NCBI GenBank assembly: GCA_041687255.1
Contig: JAWLCL010000004.1
Location: 186,001-250,000 of the forward strand
Reading direction: 5' to 3'
DNA: 64,000 nt
DNA from: Mariniphaga sp041687255
Lineage (GTDB): Bacteria; Bacteroidota; Bacteroidia; Bacteroidales; Prolixibacteraceae
Of this stretch, positions 1 to 8,585 are shown piece after piece. How positions within the stretch are numbered: the first letter of the stretch is position 1; each line of letters starts with the position of its first letter. The notes below the pieces were generated by a model. The model was not told the origin of the DNA. It worked only from the letters and a program-made list of their open reading frames with translations, and did not search any database. The position numbers and the translations under genes were made by a program.

Positions 1-601
1 CATCTGGGCAGGCGGTTTTACGCATGGTTTGTATAAAATCGACGATCAACTGAAGGTGGAATTATATACTTCTGAGAATTCACCGCTTCCGAAATCAAGC
101 ATGACCAGCATTCATATCGATGAAAACAATAACCGGTGGATATCGATGGACGAAAAGGGAGTGCTTAAGATTACCAGTGATGAATGGACCTGGCACAATC
201 CGGCAACTTCGGATTTAACATCCCAGAGAATATGGAGCCTTACCACCGATTGGGACGGGAATTTATGGATAGGAACAGGGGCTGATAACCTTCCTGTTAA
301 TCTAATGAAATATGACGGGCAGCACTGGCATACGGTAAAACCAATTGATGGCGATGGTTATGCTGTTACAGGAGCCATTCGTATCCTGCATTCGTTCAAC
401 GGGAAATTGTATGTTGTTACAGAGCAGACAAAGAATGCTGCCTTTCAGTCAAACCAGTTGCTGGTGTATGATGGCAGTTCGTGGGAGCAGATAATAGAGA
501 TACCGGAAGATGACGGAATAGCCGATCTTGTTTGGGATGAGGCCAGGCAGGTGGTTTGGGTAAGAACCCTGAATGAAGGAATTTTTAAAATTCCCGGGTG
601 A
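1..601 (+). CDS. Beta-propeller (Reg_prop-type) protein, 3' end only
   Basis: The reading frame is open from the left window edge to a TGA at 599-601, so only the last 199 or so residues are visible. They contain repeated blocks of the form W-I-G-T/I-W-A-G followed by G-L-Y-K-I-D or N-R-W-I-S, spaced about 40-50 residues apart. This is the pattern of the two-component-regulator propeller repeat (Reg_prop family). The protein ends directly after the propeller, with no kinase, Y_Y_Y or membrane segment behind it, so it is likely a periplasmic or surface propeller protein rather than a hybrid sensor. The first ATG in view is out of frame and a TTG at 29 is not a credible start. Its N-terminus and exact function cannot be judged. 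Confidence 0.7.
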   Translation, partial: IWAGGFTHGLYKIDDQLKVELYTSENSPLPKSSMTSIHIDENNNRWISMDEKGVLKITSDEWTWHNPATSDLTSQRIWSLTTDWDGNLWIGTGADNLPVNLMKYDGQHWHTVKPIDGDGYAVTGAIRILHSFNGKLYVVTEQTKNAAFQSNQLLVYDGSSWEQIIEIPEDDGIADLVWDEARQVVWVRTLNEGIFKIPG

Positions 602-751
602 GAATTTTATTTTGCACTACATTTTAGGTTGTTTGTCGGGATTATAAAACAGGTTGGTATAAAACTAAAATTTGGTATTCCTGAGTCAGCAATCATCCGG
701 CAGGAATAAGAGGCAATAAAGATTATCCCTGTTATTAAATAATTTTTTGCA

Positions 752-1258
752 TTACTGCTTTTTGTAGTTCGTTTTAATCTTCAGACCCTTTGTCAGGGTT
801 TGATATACCACACAATACCGCTCAGTCAGTTTTGACAGAGTCTGAATCTGTTCCGAAGTGGCATCGGTATCCAGAATAAATGTAAGGCGGATGGATTTGA
901 ATCCAACTTCAGCCTCTTTTGAAACACCCAGGGTACCGCGGAAATCAATATCGCCTTCTGCCCGGATTACCGCATCCTTTACTGGAATATCAATGGCTGT
1001 TGCCACTGCATTAAGTGTAACGCCTGCGCAGGCCACCAATGCCTCCAGCAGCATGTCGCCTGAGCAGACAAATAATCCATTTCCCCCTGTGGCCGGATGA
1101 AGCCCGGCATCAACCATTGCCTTGCCGGTTTCCACTTTACAGGATATATCTTCTGAAATTTTACCCTGTGCCTTTAGTGTTACAATTGCCAGCTCCGGAT
1201 TGTCCTTATATTTATTTTTAATGGGAGCCTGTATGGATTTCAATTCTTCTGATTTCAT
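752..1258 (-). CDS. OsmC/Ohr-family redox protein
   Basis: The 168-residue product looks like an OsmC-family protein, a cytoplasmic thiol peroxidase fold that reduces organic hydroperoxides. The expected two cysteines are present: C77, in the helix reading E-A-L-V-A-C-A-G-V, and C147, in E-R-Y-C-V-V-Y, where many members have C-P-V. A further cysteine, C65, is not a family hallmark. The ATG at 1258 is the first start after the divergent intergenic region. The gene stands alone, divergent from uvrB. Substrate class (fatty-acid or other organic peroxide) cannot be read from sequence. Confidence 0.85.
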   Translation of the reverse strand: MKSEELKSIQAPIKNKYKDNPELAIVTLKAQGKISEDISCKVETGKAMVDAGLHPATGGNGLFVCSGDMLLEALVACAGVTLNAVATAIDIPVKDAVIRAEGDIDFRGTLGVSKEAEVGFKSIRLTFILDTDATSEQIQTLSKLTERYCVVYQTLTKGLKIKTNYKKQ

Positions 1259-1483
1259 GGATTGTATTTTAGTATTTTAAAAAAATGAAAGGTTGGAGTT
1301 GGGGTAAATTCAGGAAAGCAAACCTTAAAAATTAACGGATAATGTTTACTCATGGTTACAGGCTGGTAGCAAAAAGCCGGCTTCTTATATCTTCATTTCG
1401 GCTTGTTTTTGCTCCTTCATGCCCTCTTGAACTAATGCCTTTATGCATTGGGTTCATTTATCAGCTGTTCCTTCTTTTTTTCT

Positions 1484-1491
1484 TATTTTTG
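1484..1491 (+). promoter_or_regulatory. Bacteroidota -7 box of uvrB
   Basis: TATTTTTG matches the TAnnTTTG -7 consensus of the Bacteroidota primary sigma factor. It ends four bases before the uvrB ATG, so the predicted transcription start falls on or next to the start codon, implying a leaderless message. No clear -33 element was picked out. Confidence 0.55.
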
Positions 1492-1495
1492 CAGC

Positions 1496-3535
1496 ATGCA
1501 ATTTAAAGTAGTATCGGATTATAAGCCCACTGGCGATCAGCCGGAAGCCATTCGTCAGCTTACAGAGGGGCTGAATGATGGTGAACGGTTTCAGACCTTG
1601 CTGGGAGTTACCGGCTCAGGCAAGACCTTTACCATGGCCAATGTGATTGAAAAGGTGCAGCGGCCTACGCTTATTCTGAGTCATAATAAAACACTGGCGG
1701 CACAGTTGTACGGGGAAATGAAACAATTTTTTCCGGACAATGCCGTGGAATATTTCGTGTCGTATTACGATTACTACCAGCCCGAGGCCTACATGCCTAC
1801 CACCGACACCTACATAGAGAAAGACCTTTCCATTAATCAGGACATTGAAAAGTTGCGGCTGAGCACTACCTCTTCTTTGCTTTCCGGGCGGCGCGATGTG
1901 GTGGTGGTTTCTTCGGTGTCGTGCCTGTATGGTATAGGGAACCCTGATGATTTTCATGCCAACATTACTACTCTGAAGGTGGGGCAGTCGGTTTCACGAA
2001 GCGGCATGCTTCACTCCCTGGTGGATGCTCTCTATTCCCGCAGTGAGGTGGATTTCCAGCGGGGGAATTTCCGGGTGAAAGGCGATACGGTTGACATTTA
2101 CCCGGCATATGCCGATTCGGCCATACGCGTGGTATTCTGGGGCGACGAGATTGAAGAAATAGCAGGTTTCGACCCGATGACCGGCCATACCATAAACACA
2201 ATGGACGAAGTTGTGATTTATCCGGCCAATATTTTTGTTACCACCAAGGCCCGAATGCAGGCGGCTATAAATCATATCCAGGATGATTTGGTGAAGCAGG
2301 TGGAGTATTTCAAAGAGATTGGCAAGCCACTTGAAGCAAAGCGAATTCATGAGCGGGTGGAATACGATATGGAGATGATGCGTGAACTGGGGTACTGTCC
2401 GGGTATTGAAAACTATTCCCGCTACTTTGACGGGCGGCCGCCGGGCACCCGTCCTTTCTGCCTGCTGGATTATTTTCCGGACGATTTCCTGACAATTCTT
2501 GATGAAAGCCATGTTACCGTTCCGCAGATAAGGGCGATGTACGGCGGTGACAATTCACGCAAGACCACTCTGGTGGAGTACGGGTTTCGCCTTCCTGCAG
2601 CCATCGATAACCGCCCCCTGAAATTTGAGGAATTCGAAAGCCTGACCGGACAGACGGTGTATGTAAGCGCCACCCCGGCAGATTATGAACTGGAGAAATG
2701 TGAGGGAGTGGTTGTGGAACAGATCATCAGGCCCACAGGATTGCTGGATCCCATTATTGATGTGCGGCCCAGTGCAAACCAGATTGATGATTTGATGCAT
2801 GAAATCAGTCTGCGCACAGAACGTAACGAGCGGGTGCTTGTAACTACTCTTACCAAACGCATGGCCGAGGAACTGTCGAAATACCTGCTGAATATGGGAG
2901 TGAAAACCCGTTACATCCATTCCGATGTGGATACTATGGAACGGGTGGAAATCATGGAGCTCCTGCGAAAAGGGGAGTTTGATGTGTTGGTGGGCATCAA
3001 CCTGTTACGTGAAGGGCTTGACTTGCCCGAAGTGTCGCTGGTGGCTATACTTGATGCCGACAAAGAGGGTTTCCTGCGGTCGGAACGTTCCCTTACCCAA
3101 ACGGCAGGACGTGCAGCCCGTAACCTGAACGGCATGGTTATTATGTATGCCGATAAGATAACCGATTCGATGCAGCGCACCATCGACTCTACCAACTACC
3201 GTCGCGAAAAGCAGCTGAAATATAACGAGGAAAACAATATAACACCAACACAGATTGTGAAGCCTACCCGCGAAATTATCGGATACGAGTTCAGGGGTGG
3301 TAAGAAACCGGCCGGCTATGGCGATACCGGGTTGCCCGATGTGGCTGCCGACCCGGTAGTGCAGTATATGGGTATTGAAGGCCTGGAAAAAGCAATTGAA
3401 AAAACAAAAAAACAGATGAAAGCCGCTGCTAAGGAACTGGATTTTATTGAAGCTGCACGCCTGCGCGATGAGATGTTTGCTTTCGAAAGGTTGCTGAACG
3501 AAAAGAAACAGCAGGCGGTTAATTCAAAACAATGA
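1496..3535 (+). CDS. uvrB: Excinuclease ABC subunit B
   Basis: UvrB is the damage-verifying helicase-like subunit of nucleotide excision repair; it is loaded by UvrA and recruits UvrC. The 679-residue product starts M-Q-F-K-V-V-S-D-Y and shows the Walker A motif G-V-T-G-S-G-K-T, the beta-hairpin region (Y-Y-D-Y-Y-Q-P-E-A-Y), the DEAD-type box L-D-E-S-H, the later helicase motifs (G-I-N-L-L-R-E-G-L-D, Q-T-A-G-R-A-A-R) and a C-terminal UVR motif (K-E-L-D-F-I-E-A-A-R-L-R-D) that contacts UvrC. The frame stays open upstream to 1448, but the upstream 16 residues are unlike any UvrB and overlap the promoter, so the ATG at 1496 is preferred. The gene is monocistronic. No uvrA or uvrC is in the window. 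Confidence 0.98.
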   Translation: MQFKVVSDYKPTGDQPEAIRQLTEGLNDGERFQTLLGVTGSGKTFTMANVIEKVQRPTLILSHNKTLAAQLYGEMKQFFPDNAVEYFVSYYDYYQPEAYMPTTDTYIEKDLSINQDIEKLRLSTTSSLLSGRRDVVVVSSVSCLYGIGNPDDFHANITTLKVGQSVSRSGMLHSLVDALYSRSEVDFQRGNFRVKGDTVDIYPAYADSAIRVVFWGDEIEEIAGFDPMTGHTINTMDEVVIYPANIFVTTKARMQAAINHIQDDLVKQVEYFKEIGKPLEAKRIHERVEYDMEMMRELGYCPGIENYSRYFDGRPPGTRPFCLLDYFPDDFLTILDESHVTVPQIRAMYGGDNSRKTTLVEYGFRLPAAIDNRPLKFEEFESLTGQTVYVSATPADYELEKCEGVVVEQIIRPTGLLDPIIDVRPSANQIDDLMHEISLRTERNERVLVTTLTKRMAEELSKYLLNMGVKTRYIHSDVDTMERVEIMELLRKGEFDVLVGINLLREGLDLPEVSLVAILDADKEGFLRSERSLTQTAGRAARNLNGMVIMYADKITDSMQRTIDSTNYRREKQLKYNEENNITPTQIVKPTREIIGYEFRGGKKPAGYGDTGLPDVAADPVVQYMGIEGLEKAIEKTKKQMKAAAKELDFIEAARLRDEMFAFERLLNEKKQQAVNSKQ

Positions 3536-3827
3536 CAAGGATGTTTTCTGAATGAATGGAGGCATTACAGCGTTGAACCGTTTATTTTCAGCTCATTATA
3601 GTTGTTGCTCCTATGACTATCTGGAATTTTCGGGACAATATATCTGCTTTGTCAAAACAAATCAGAACAAATAATTAACAATTTTATAAACAGTTCTATT
3701 CCGGTGAAATTCAGGGATAGAGAGTGTATTCATGTCAAATTAACTATCGGCATGTGAATTAAATAAGTTGCCGGATTTTTTGGTTCGTATGAATAAAGTG
3801 TAATTTTACCGCGAAATTTTATTGGAC

Positions 3828-4397
3828 ATGGAAGTTTCTATTAAGCGAATTGGCAATAAAATAAAAGGGATCCTGATTAGACCGGCTTCATTTTGGAAAG
3901 CTGAAAGGATAGAACCTACCGGTACCCCTCAGTTGTATTCCGGGTATTTTTTCCCTCTTTTGCTAATGGCGGGCGCTGCTGAATTTACAGGGCAGTTGCT
4001 GAAAGGGTCAGGGTTTTTCCTGATGTACCCTCTGATGCGCGGTATGCGGGAAATCATACTTTTCCTGTTGGTGTACCTTGTTGGGGTATTCTTAAGCAAT
4101 CAGCTTATTAAAGCATTTAGTGGGAGAAAAGATTTGTTTGCCGTACGCAGGCTGGTGGCTTTCAGTTTGGTGCCTATGCTGTTGGTTTCAATTGTCACAA
4201 ATCTTTTCCCGTTCCTGTACGTGCTTGAAATCCTTGGGTTTTACAGTTTCTTTGTATTTATGGCCGGAGCGGATGAATTACTTGATTTCCCTGAAAATAA
4301 AAAGGGGAGGTACATCCTGGTAACACTTTTTTCCAACTTTTTTATTTTCAGCTTCCTGAGCATTCTCCTTTCCCGGCTGGTAACATCTTTTATATAG
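3828..4397 (+). CDS. Yip1-family integral membrane protein
   Basis: The 189-residue product has a short cytosolic N-terminus with the sequence R-P-A-S-F-W-K, typical of bacterial Yip1/YIPF-like proteins, followed by about five hydrophobic segments. The function of the bacterial members is unknown. The ATG at 3828 is chosen over an upstream TTG at 3822 because it gives a normal start just before M-E-V-S-I-K-R. A TAATTTTA sequence about 25 bases upstream resembles the -7 box. The gene is flanked by uvrB and smpB on the same strand but with gaps of 292 and 140 bases, so it is probably transcribed alone. Confidence 0.65.
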   Translation: MEVSIKRIGNKIKGILIRPASFWKAERIEPTGTPQLYSGYFFPLLLMAGAAEFTGQLLKGSGFFLMYPLMRGMREIILFLLVYLVGVFLSNQLIKAFSGRKDLFAVRRLVAFSLVPMLLVSIVTNLFPFLYVLEILGFYSFFVFMAGADELLDFPENKKGRYILVTLFSNFFIFSFLSILLSRLVTSFI

Positions 4398-4485
4398 TAC
4401 GTTTAAAGCATAACCTTTCTTTTCCCGGCTTCCTTATTTTACCTTTTACTTTGCTGTACGTTATGCATTTCTCCTTTTTCCTTAT

Positions 4486-4493
4486 TACTTTTG
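4486..4493 (+). promoter_or_regulatory. Bacteroidota -7 box of smpB
   Basis: TACTTTTG matches TAnnTTTG. The predicted transcription start near 4498 leaves a leader of about 40 bases before the smpB GTG codon. Confidence 0.5.
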
Positions 4494-4537
4494 TCGGTGA
4501 ACTTTGAGTTTTAGACTTTAATATATAAACTTTTTTT

Positions 4538-4996
4538 GTGGCACATCCGAAGGCAAATATCAACATCAGGAACAGGAAGGCTTCTTTTGAGTACGAACTT
4601 ATTGAAAAGCTTGTGGCAGGGATGCAACTTACCGGGACAGAAATAAAGTCCATCCGCAATGGAAAGGTGAGCATGAACGATGCTTATTGCCAGTTTCACG
4701 GGGGAGAGCTGTTTGCCAAAAATATACATATCTCGGAATACGAGCTGGGAAACATTAACAATCACCCGGCCAAGCGCGATCGGAAACTGCTTTTGACAAA
4801 AAAGGAATTGGAGAAATTGGAGCGGAAACTTAAAGAGTCGGGGTTCACTATCGTTCCCACCAGGATGTTTATTAATGACCGTGGCCTTGCCAAGCTTGAA
4901 GTTGCCCTTGCCCGGGGTAAAAAGCTTTACGATAAACGGGAAACCCTGAAGCAGAAAGATTCCAGACGCGAAATGGACCGGATGATGAAACACTAG
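4538..4996 (+). CDS. smpB: SsrA-binding protein SmpB
   Basis: SmpB binds tmRNA and delivers it to stalled ribosomes for trans-translation. The 152-residue product contains the family core N-R-K-A-S-F-E-Y, L-V-A-G-M-Q-L-T-G-T-E-I-K-S-I-R, F-A-K-N-I-H-I-S-E-Y and L-L-L-T-K-K-E-L. Its basic C-terminal tail (K-L-Y-D-K-R-E-T-L-K-Q-K-D) reaches the decoding centre. The start is a GTG, because no ATG lies upstream in frame before a stop and the N-terminus beginning at M-A-H-P-K fits the family. The tmRNA gene itself was not found in this window. Confidence 0.97.
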   Translation: MAHPKANINIRNRKASFEYELIEKLVAGMQLTGTEIKSIRNGKVSMNDAYCQFHGGELFAKNIHISEYELGNINNHPAKRDRKLLLTKKELEKLERKLKESGFTIVPTRMFINDRGLAKLEVALARGKKLYDKRETLKQKDSRREMDRMMKH

Positions 4997-5043
4997 CCGG
5001 AAACAGCCCAAAGGGAAAATGGATAAAAACTTTAGAAGACTCC

Positions 5044-5766
5044 TTATGCAACCACCATGTTCTCCATGGGTATAATTTTATCCCCTTTATATTTTAACAA
5101 AAGATTTGCAACGGCAAGGGTGTCTTTTTCACAATACCTTACAATGCGTTCAATGTCCTTTTCTTCCCAATAGATTTGGGCCACCTGGCTTCCATCGATA
5201 TCGTCCTTGGGAGTTGGAATATTGAACAACTCGCACATCAGCGAAAGGGAAGTGTAATGTTTGTAATCGCCAAACTTCCAGAGCTGCAGGGTATCAATCA
5301 GCTGGTCCTTAACTTCCCATGGCTTTGCTCCGGCAATGTCAAAAATTTTAGGCAACGGAACGTTGTTTACTAAGGCTCTGCGTGCAATGTACGGGTAGTC
5401 AAACTCTTGCCCGTTATGTGCGCATAATCTGCGCTTTCCGGCTTTAACCAAAGCTTTCAGTGCATTGAAAAAGTTCTGTATCAGGGTTTTTTCATCTTCG
5501 TCGAAGAACGATTTAACCCTAAAAATAAATTCCCCGTTTTTCTGAACTACGTAGCCGGCCGAAATACAAATAATACGACCGAATTCTGCATAAATACCTG
5601 CGCGGTTATACAGTACCTCAACAGGTTCATCATTTGACACCTGGAAACGCATTTTATGTTCCCAGAGTTGTTTCCATTTTTCATTAAGCCCGTTATATTC
5701 CGATGCCAAAGGCACCGTTTCAATGTCGAGGAAGATGATTTCTCCTATGGATATGTTTTCAAGCAT
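5044..5766 (-). CDS. Predicted 3'-5' exonuclease, DnaQ/PolB-exonuclease fold
   Basis: The 240-residue product carries the three exonuclease motifs of the RNase H-like DEDD superfamily: D-I-E-T near residue 14 (Exo I), H-N-G-Q-E-F-D-Y-P-Y-I near residue 120 (Exo II), and Y-C-E-K-D-T-L-A-V near residue 210 (Exo III, the Y-x-x-x-D form). It therefore resembles the stand-alone proteins related to the exonuclease domain of family B polymerases. There is no polymerase domain. It begins five bases after the stop of udk on the same strand, so the two are almost certainly co-transcribed. Its in vivo substrate is unknown; repair or RNA trimming are both possible. Confidence 0.85.
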   Translation of the reverse strand: MLENISIGEIIFLDIETVPLASEYNGLNEKWKQLWEHKMRFQVSNDEPVEVLYNRAGIYAEFGRIICISAGYVVQKNGEFIFRVKSFFDEDEKTLIQNFFNALKALVKAGKRRLCAHNGQEFDYPYIARRALVNNVPLPKIFDIAGAKPWEVKDQLIDTLQLWKFGDYKHYTSLSLMCELFNIPTPKDDIDGSQVAQIYWEEKDIERIVRYCEKDTLAVANLLLKYKGDKIIPMENMVVA

Positions 5767-5771
5767 TTCGG

Positions 5772-6380
5772 TTATTTTAAGGTATGGTTGATGTGATTTG
5801 TAAGAATGTTAATGGCTACCTGGTTCATGCCTCCCTGGGGAATTATGATGTCGGCAAAACGTTTTGACGGTTCAATGAACTGCAGGTGACTTGGCCTGAC
5901 GGTTTTCTCATACCGGTCGAGCACCTGGTTTACATCTCTGCCGCGCTCATTGATGTCGCGCCTGATGACTCGTGACAGCCTGACATCGGAATCGCAGTCG
6001 ACAAATACCTTTATGTCCATTAAATCGCGTAATTTTTTATGGGTAAGGATAAGAATACCCTCCACTATCAGTACCTCACGGGGAGCTATGATGCGGGTCT
6101 CATCCTGACGGGTACAGGTGATAAACGAATAGATGGGTTCGTTAACCGGTATTCCCGAACGCAGTTTCTTAACATGGTCGATCAGCAAATCAAATTCAAC
6201 CGATTCGGGGTGATCAAAGTTTTTGGCACGACGTTCTTCAAGGCTTAAATGGCTGTTGTCGTAGTAGTATGAGTCCTGGGTAATGACAGAAACCTCTTCA
6301 GCAAAAAACTGTTCAGCTATCTTTCGCACCACTGTTGTTTTACCCGATCCGGTACCCCCTGCTATGCCTATTATCAGCAT
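5772..6380 (-). CDS. udk: Uridine kinase
   Basis: Uridine/cytidine kinase phosphorylates uridine and cytidine to UMP and CMP in pyrimidine salvage. The 202-residue product has a Walker A loop G-G-T-G-S-G-K-T at residues 8-15, the following Q-D-S-Y-Y motif, the nucleoside-binding stretch N-F-D-H-P-E-S-V-E-F-D, and the lid-region arginines in S-R-V-I-R-R-D-I-N-E-R-G-R. Length and motifs fit the bacterial Udk family. It is the first gene of a two-gene unit with the exonuclease downstream. A uracil permease gene lies elsewhere in the window at 32.6-33.8 kb. Confidence 0.95.
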   Translation of the reverse strand: MLIIGIAGGTGSGKTTVVRKIAEQFFAEEVSVITQDSYYYDNSHLSLEERRAKNFDHPESVEFDLLIDHVKKLRSGIPVNEPIYSFITCTRQDETRIIAPREVLIVEGILILTHKKLRDLMDIKVFVDCDSDVRLSRVIRRDINERGRDVNQVLDRYEKTVRPSHLQFIEPSKRFADIIIPQGGMNQVAINILTNHINHTLK

Positions 6381-6495
6381 TTCTCTTTTTAGTTTATTGT
6401 TAATATTGGCCGAATTTAAAGTTTTTGCTTAAATTGCTGATTCGAAAACATTAATTTCGCCGCTGGAAAGCGAAAGTACAAAAATTCATTGCGAT

Positions 6496-6795
6496 ATGAT
6501 TAATCATGTGGTGCTTTTTAAATTGAAAGATTATCCAAAGGAGGAAAAAGCTAAAATTGTAGCCGAGTTGAAAGATAAGCTTGAAAGCCTTCAGAAAAAG
6601 ATTTTCGAAGTGAAGTTTATTGAAGTTGGTGTTAATTACGAGTTGGAATCAAAAAGTTACGATTTGGCGCTGATTTCCCATTTTGAGTCGATTAATGATT
6701 TGGATGCCTACAGGGTGCACCCTGAACATCTGAAAGTAGTGGAGCGCATTAAGGAAACTACTGTAGAGCGCGCAGCAGTGGATTACTATATTTAG
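6496..6795 (+). CDS. Dabb-domain (stress-responsive alpha/beta barrel) protein
   Basis: The 99-residue product opens M-I-N-H-V-V-L-F-K-L-K and ends with S-H-F-E-S-I-N-D-L-D-A-Y-R-V-H-P-E-H, the two most recognisable stretches of the Dabb family. Members are small dimeric ferredoxin-like barrels of mostly unknown role. Some are stress-induced and some are enzymes. The gene is divergent from udk and 62 bases upstream of manA, with which it may share a transcript. Nothing in the sequence fixes a substrate. Confidence 0.85.
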   Translation: MINHVVLFKLKDYPKEEKAKIVAELKDKLESLQKKIFEVKFIEVGVNYELESKSYDLALISHFESINDLDAYRVHPEHLKVVERIKETTVERAAVDYYI

Positions 6796-6857
6796 TTTTC
6801 CGGGGGCCTTGAGCCTATTTTTTGCAAATCAGTATTCAGAATAATAAATAACAATAT

Positions 6858-7841
6858 ATGCCCGGCTTATATCCGTTAAAGTTTACGCCTTTGTATTTTG
6901 AAAAAATCTGGGGCGGCAATCGTCTTAAAACTGTCCTTGGAAAGGATTTTGGTAGCCTGCCAAATTGTGGTGAAAGCTGGGAAATATCGGCTGTTGAAGG
7001 AAATGTCTCGGAAGTCAGCAACGGCTTTCTGGCAGGTAACACCCTGACGGAATTGATTGAAGTTTACATGGGTGATTTGATAGGAGATAAGGTGTATAAA
7101 AAATACGGCATCGAATTTCCACTGCTCTTTAAATTTATTGATGCCAATGACGACCTTTCCATCCAGGTACATCCAAATGACGAGCTGGCCAGGCAAAGAC
7201 ACAATGCCTATGGTAAAACCGAGATGTGGTATGTTGTAGATGCTGAAAAAGGTGCATTAATCAATTCGGGCTTCAGCAAAGCAGTTACCAGCCAGCAATA
7301 TGCAGAACTGGTTGAGGAAGGAAAGCTGACAGAAGTGCTGCATTACGATGAGGTGGAAGCCGGCGATGTGTTTTTTATTCCTGCCGGGAGGGTTCATGCC
7401 ATAGGTAAGGGGGTTTTGCTTGCAGAAATTCAGCAAACTTCAGATGTAACTTACCGTATTTACGATTACAACCGGAAAGATGCTCAGGGTAATACACGCG
7501 AGCTGCATACGGATCTGGCTGTGGATGCAATCGATTATAGTTATAAAGAGGATTATAAAACCAGGTATTCGGTTGAGCAAAATGTTTCATCAGAAATTGT
7601 AAGCTGTGAGTATTTTACTACAAATGTGCTCGAGTTTAATGAAAAGCTGCAAAAAGATTACAATATGCTCGATTCGTTTGTAGTATATATGAACCTTGAA
7701 GGCCGGTTTAAGATAGAATTTGAAGAGGGCGAAGAGGTGGTTGAAAAAGGAGAGACCATTTTAATACCCGCAAATCTTGAGGCGTTTCAGCTTGTTCCTT
7801 TGTCAGGGGAAGTAAAAACTCTTGAGGTTTACATTAAATAG
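6858..7841 (+). CDS. manA: Class I mannose-6-phosphate isomerase
   Basis: This zinc enzyme interconverts mannose 6-phosphate and fructose 6-phosphate, feeding GDP-sugar synthesis or mannose catabolism. The 327-residue product is the short bacterial form. Metal-ligand motifs are visible: Q-V-H-P-N-D (Gln and His), K-T-E-M-W-Y (Glu) and G-R-V-H-A-I-G (second His). The N-terminal P-L-K-F-T-P-L-Y-F-E-K-I-W-G-G is also diagnostic. The ATG at 6858 fits this N-terminus. EngB follows after 47 bases on the same strand. Confidence 0.95.
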   Translation: MPGLYPLKFTPLYFEKIWGGNRLKTVLGKDFGSLPNCGESWEISAVEGNVSEVSNGFLAGNTLTELIEVYMGDLIGDKVYKKYGIEFPLLFKFIDANDDLSIQVHPNDELARQRHNAYGKTEMWYVVDAEKGALINSGFSKAVTSQQYAELVEEGKLTEVLHYDEVEAGDVFFIPAGRVHAIGKGVLLAEIQQTSDVTYRIYDYNRKDAQGNTRELHTDLAVDAIDYSYKEDYKTRYSVEQNVSSEIVSCEYFTTNVLEFNEKLQKDYNMLDSFVVYMNLEGRFKIEFEEGEEVVEKGETILIPANLEAFQLVPLSGEVKTLEVYIK

Positions 7842-7888
7842 GTTTATTCGTTGTAAATAACACCAGGATATTAGATAAACATTCCTTT

Positions 7889-8512
7889 ATGGAAATCAAA
7901 GATGCCCAATTTATAATCAGTAATACTGACGTGGAAAAATGTCCGCGGCCCGATAAACCGGAATATGCATTTATAGGCCGTTCAAACGTGGGCAAGTCTT
8001 CACTTATAAATATGCTTACAAACCGTAAGTCTCTGGCAAAAATTTCCGGCAGACCGGGAAAGACTCAGTTGATAAACCACTTTTTAATTAATGGGGAATG
8101 GTACCTGGTGGATTTACCAGGTTACGGATTTGCAAAAGCAGGCAAAAGCGAAAGCAGGAAATGGGAGAAGTTTGTACGCAAATACATATTGTTTCGGGAA
8201 AATCTTTATTGCTTGTTTGTGCTGGTCGATTGCCGTCATAAGCCCCAGTCTATTGATTTGGAATTTATGGAATGGCTGGGGATGAGCCAGATTCCTTTTG
8301 CCATCATTTTCACAAAAGCCGATAAGCTAAAACCGGAAGAGCTCGAAAAAAACATTAAAGATTACGAGGATAAAATGCTGGAGGTTTGGGAAATAATGCC
8401 TCCGTGGTTTTTATCCTCGGCGGAAAAAGGAGAAGGACGTGCTGAAATCCTTCAGTACATAGAAGAAATTAACCATTCTACAAATAAAGGTGATAAGGAA
8501 AAAACGATTTAA
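7889..8512 (+). CDS. engB: Ribosome biogenesis GTPase EngB/YsxC
   Basis: EngB is an essential small GTPase needed for late assembly of the 50S subunit. The 207-residue product has the G1 loop G-R-S-N-V-G-K-S-S at 30-38, the G2 region P-G-K-T-Q-L-I-N, G3 D-L-P-G-Y-G, G4 T-K-A-D and a G5-like S-S-A-E-K-G. The domain order and length fit the TrmE-Era-EngA-EngB-Septin group. It sits between manA and prs on the same strand. The prs gene has its own -7 box overlapping the engB terminus region. Confidence 0.96.
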   Translation: MEIKDAQFIISNTDVEKCPRPDKPEYAFIGRSNVGKSSLINMLTNRKSLAKISGRPGKTQLINHFLINGEWYLVDLPGYGFAKAGKSESRKWEKFVRKYILFRENLYCLFVLVDCRHKPQSIDLEFMEWLGMSQIPFAIIFTKADKLKPEELEKNIKDYEDKMLEVWEIMPPWFLSSAEKGEGRAEILQYIEEINHSTNKGDKEKTI

Positions 8513-8547
8513 TTCATTATTTCATATTAAAAAAGGGGTGAATCAAT

Positions 8548-8555
8548 TAACTTTG
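8548..8555 (+). promoter_or_regulatory. Bacteroidota -7 box of prs
   Basis: TAACTTTG matches TAnnTTTG. The predicted start of transcription, near 8560, is about 26 bases before the preferred prs ATG at 8586. It also lies downstream of the longer in-frame start at 8490, which argues against that longer start. Confidence 0.5.
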
Positions 8556-8585
8556 CCCCAATTCCAAATTCAAAATAACATATCG

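Noticed and set aside
1448..1495. N-terminal extension of UvrB and similar in-frame extensions upstream of prs, yicC, the Fur-family gene and the NusG paralogue
   Set aside because: The added residues are not family-like and in several cases overlap the -7 box or the neighbouring gene.
1994..2512. 172-codon frame antisense to uvrB
   Set aside because: It lies fully inside a strongly conserved gene and shows no domain, signal or start context of its own.
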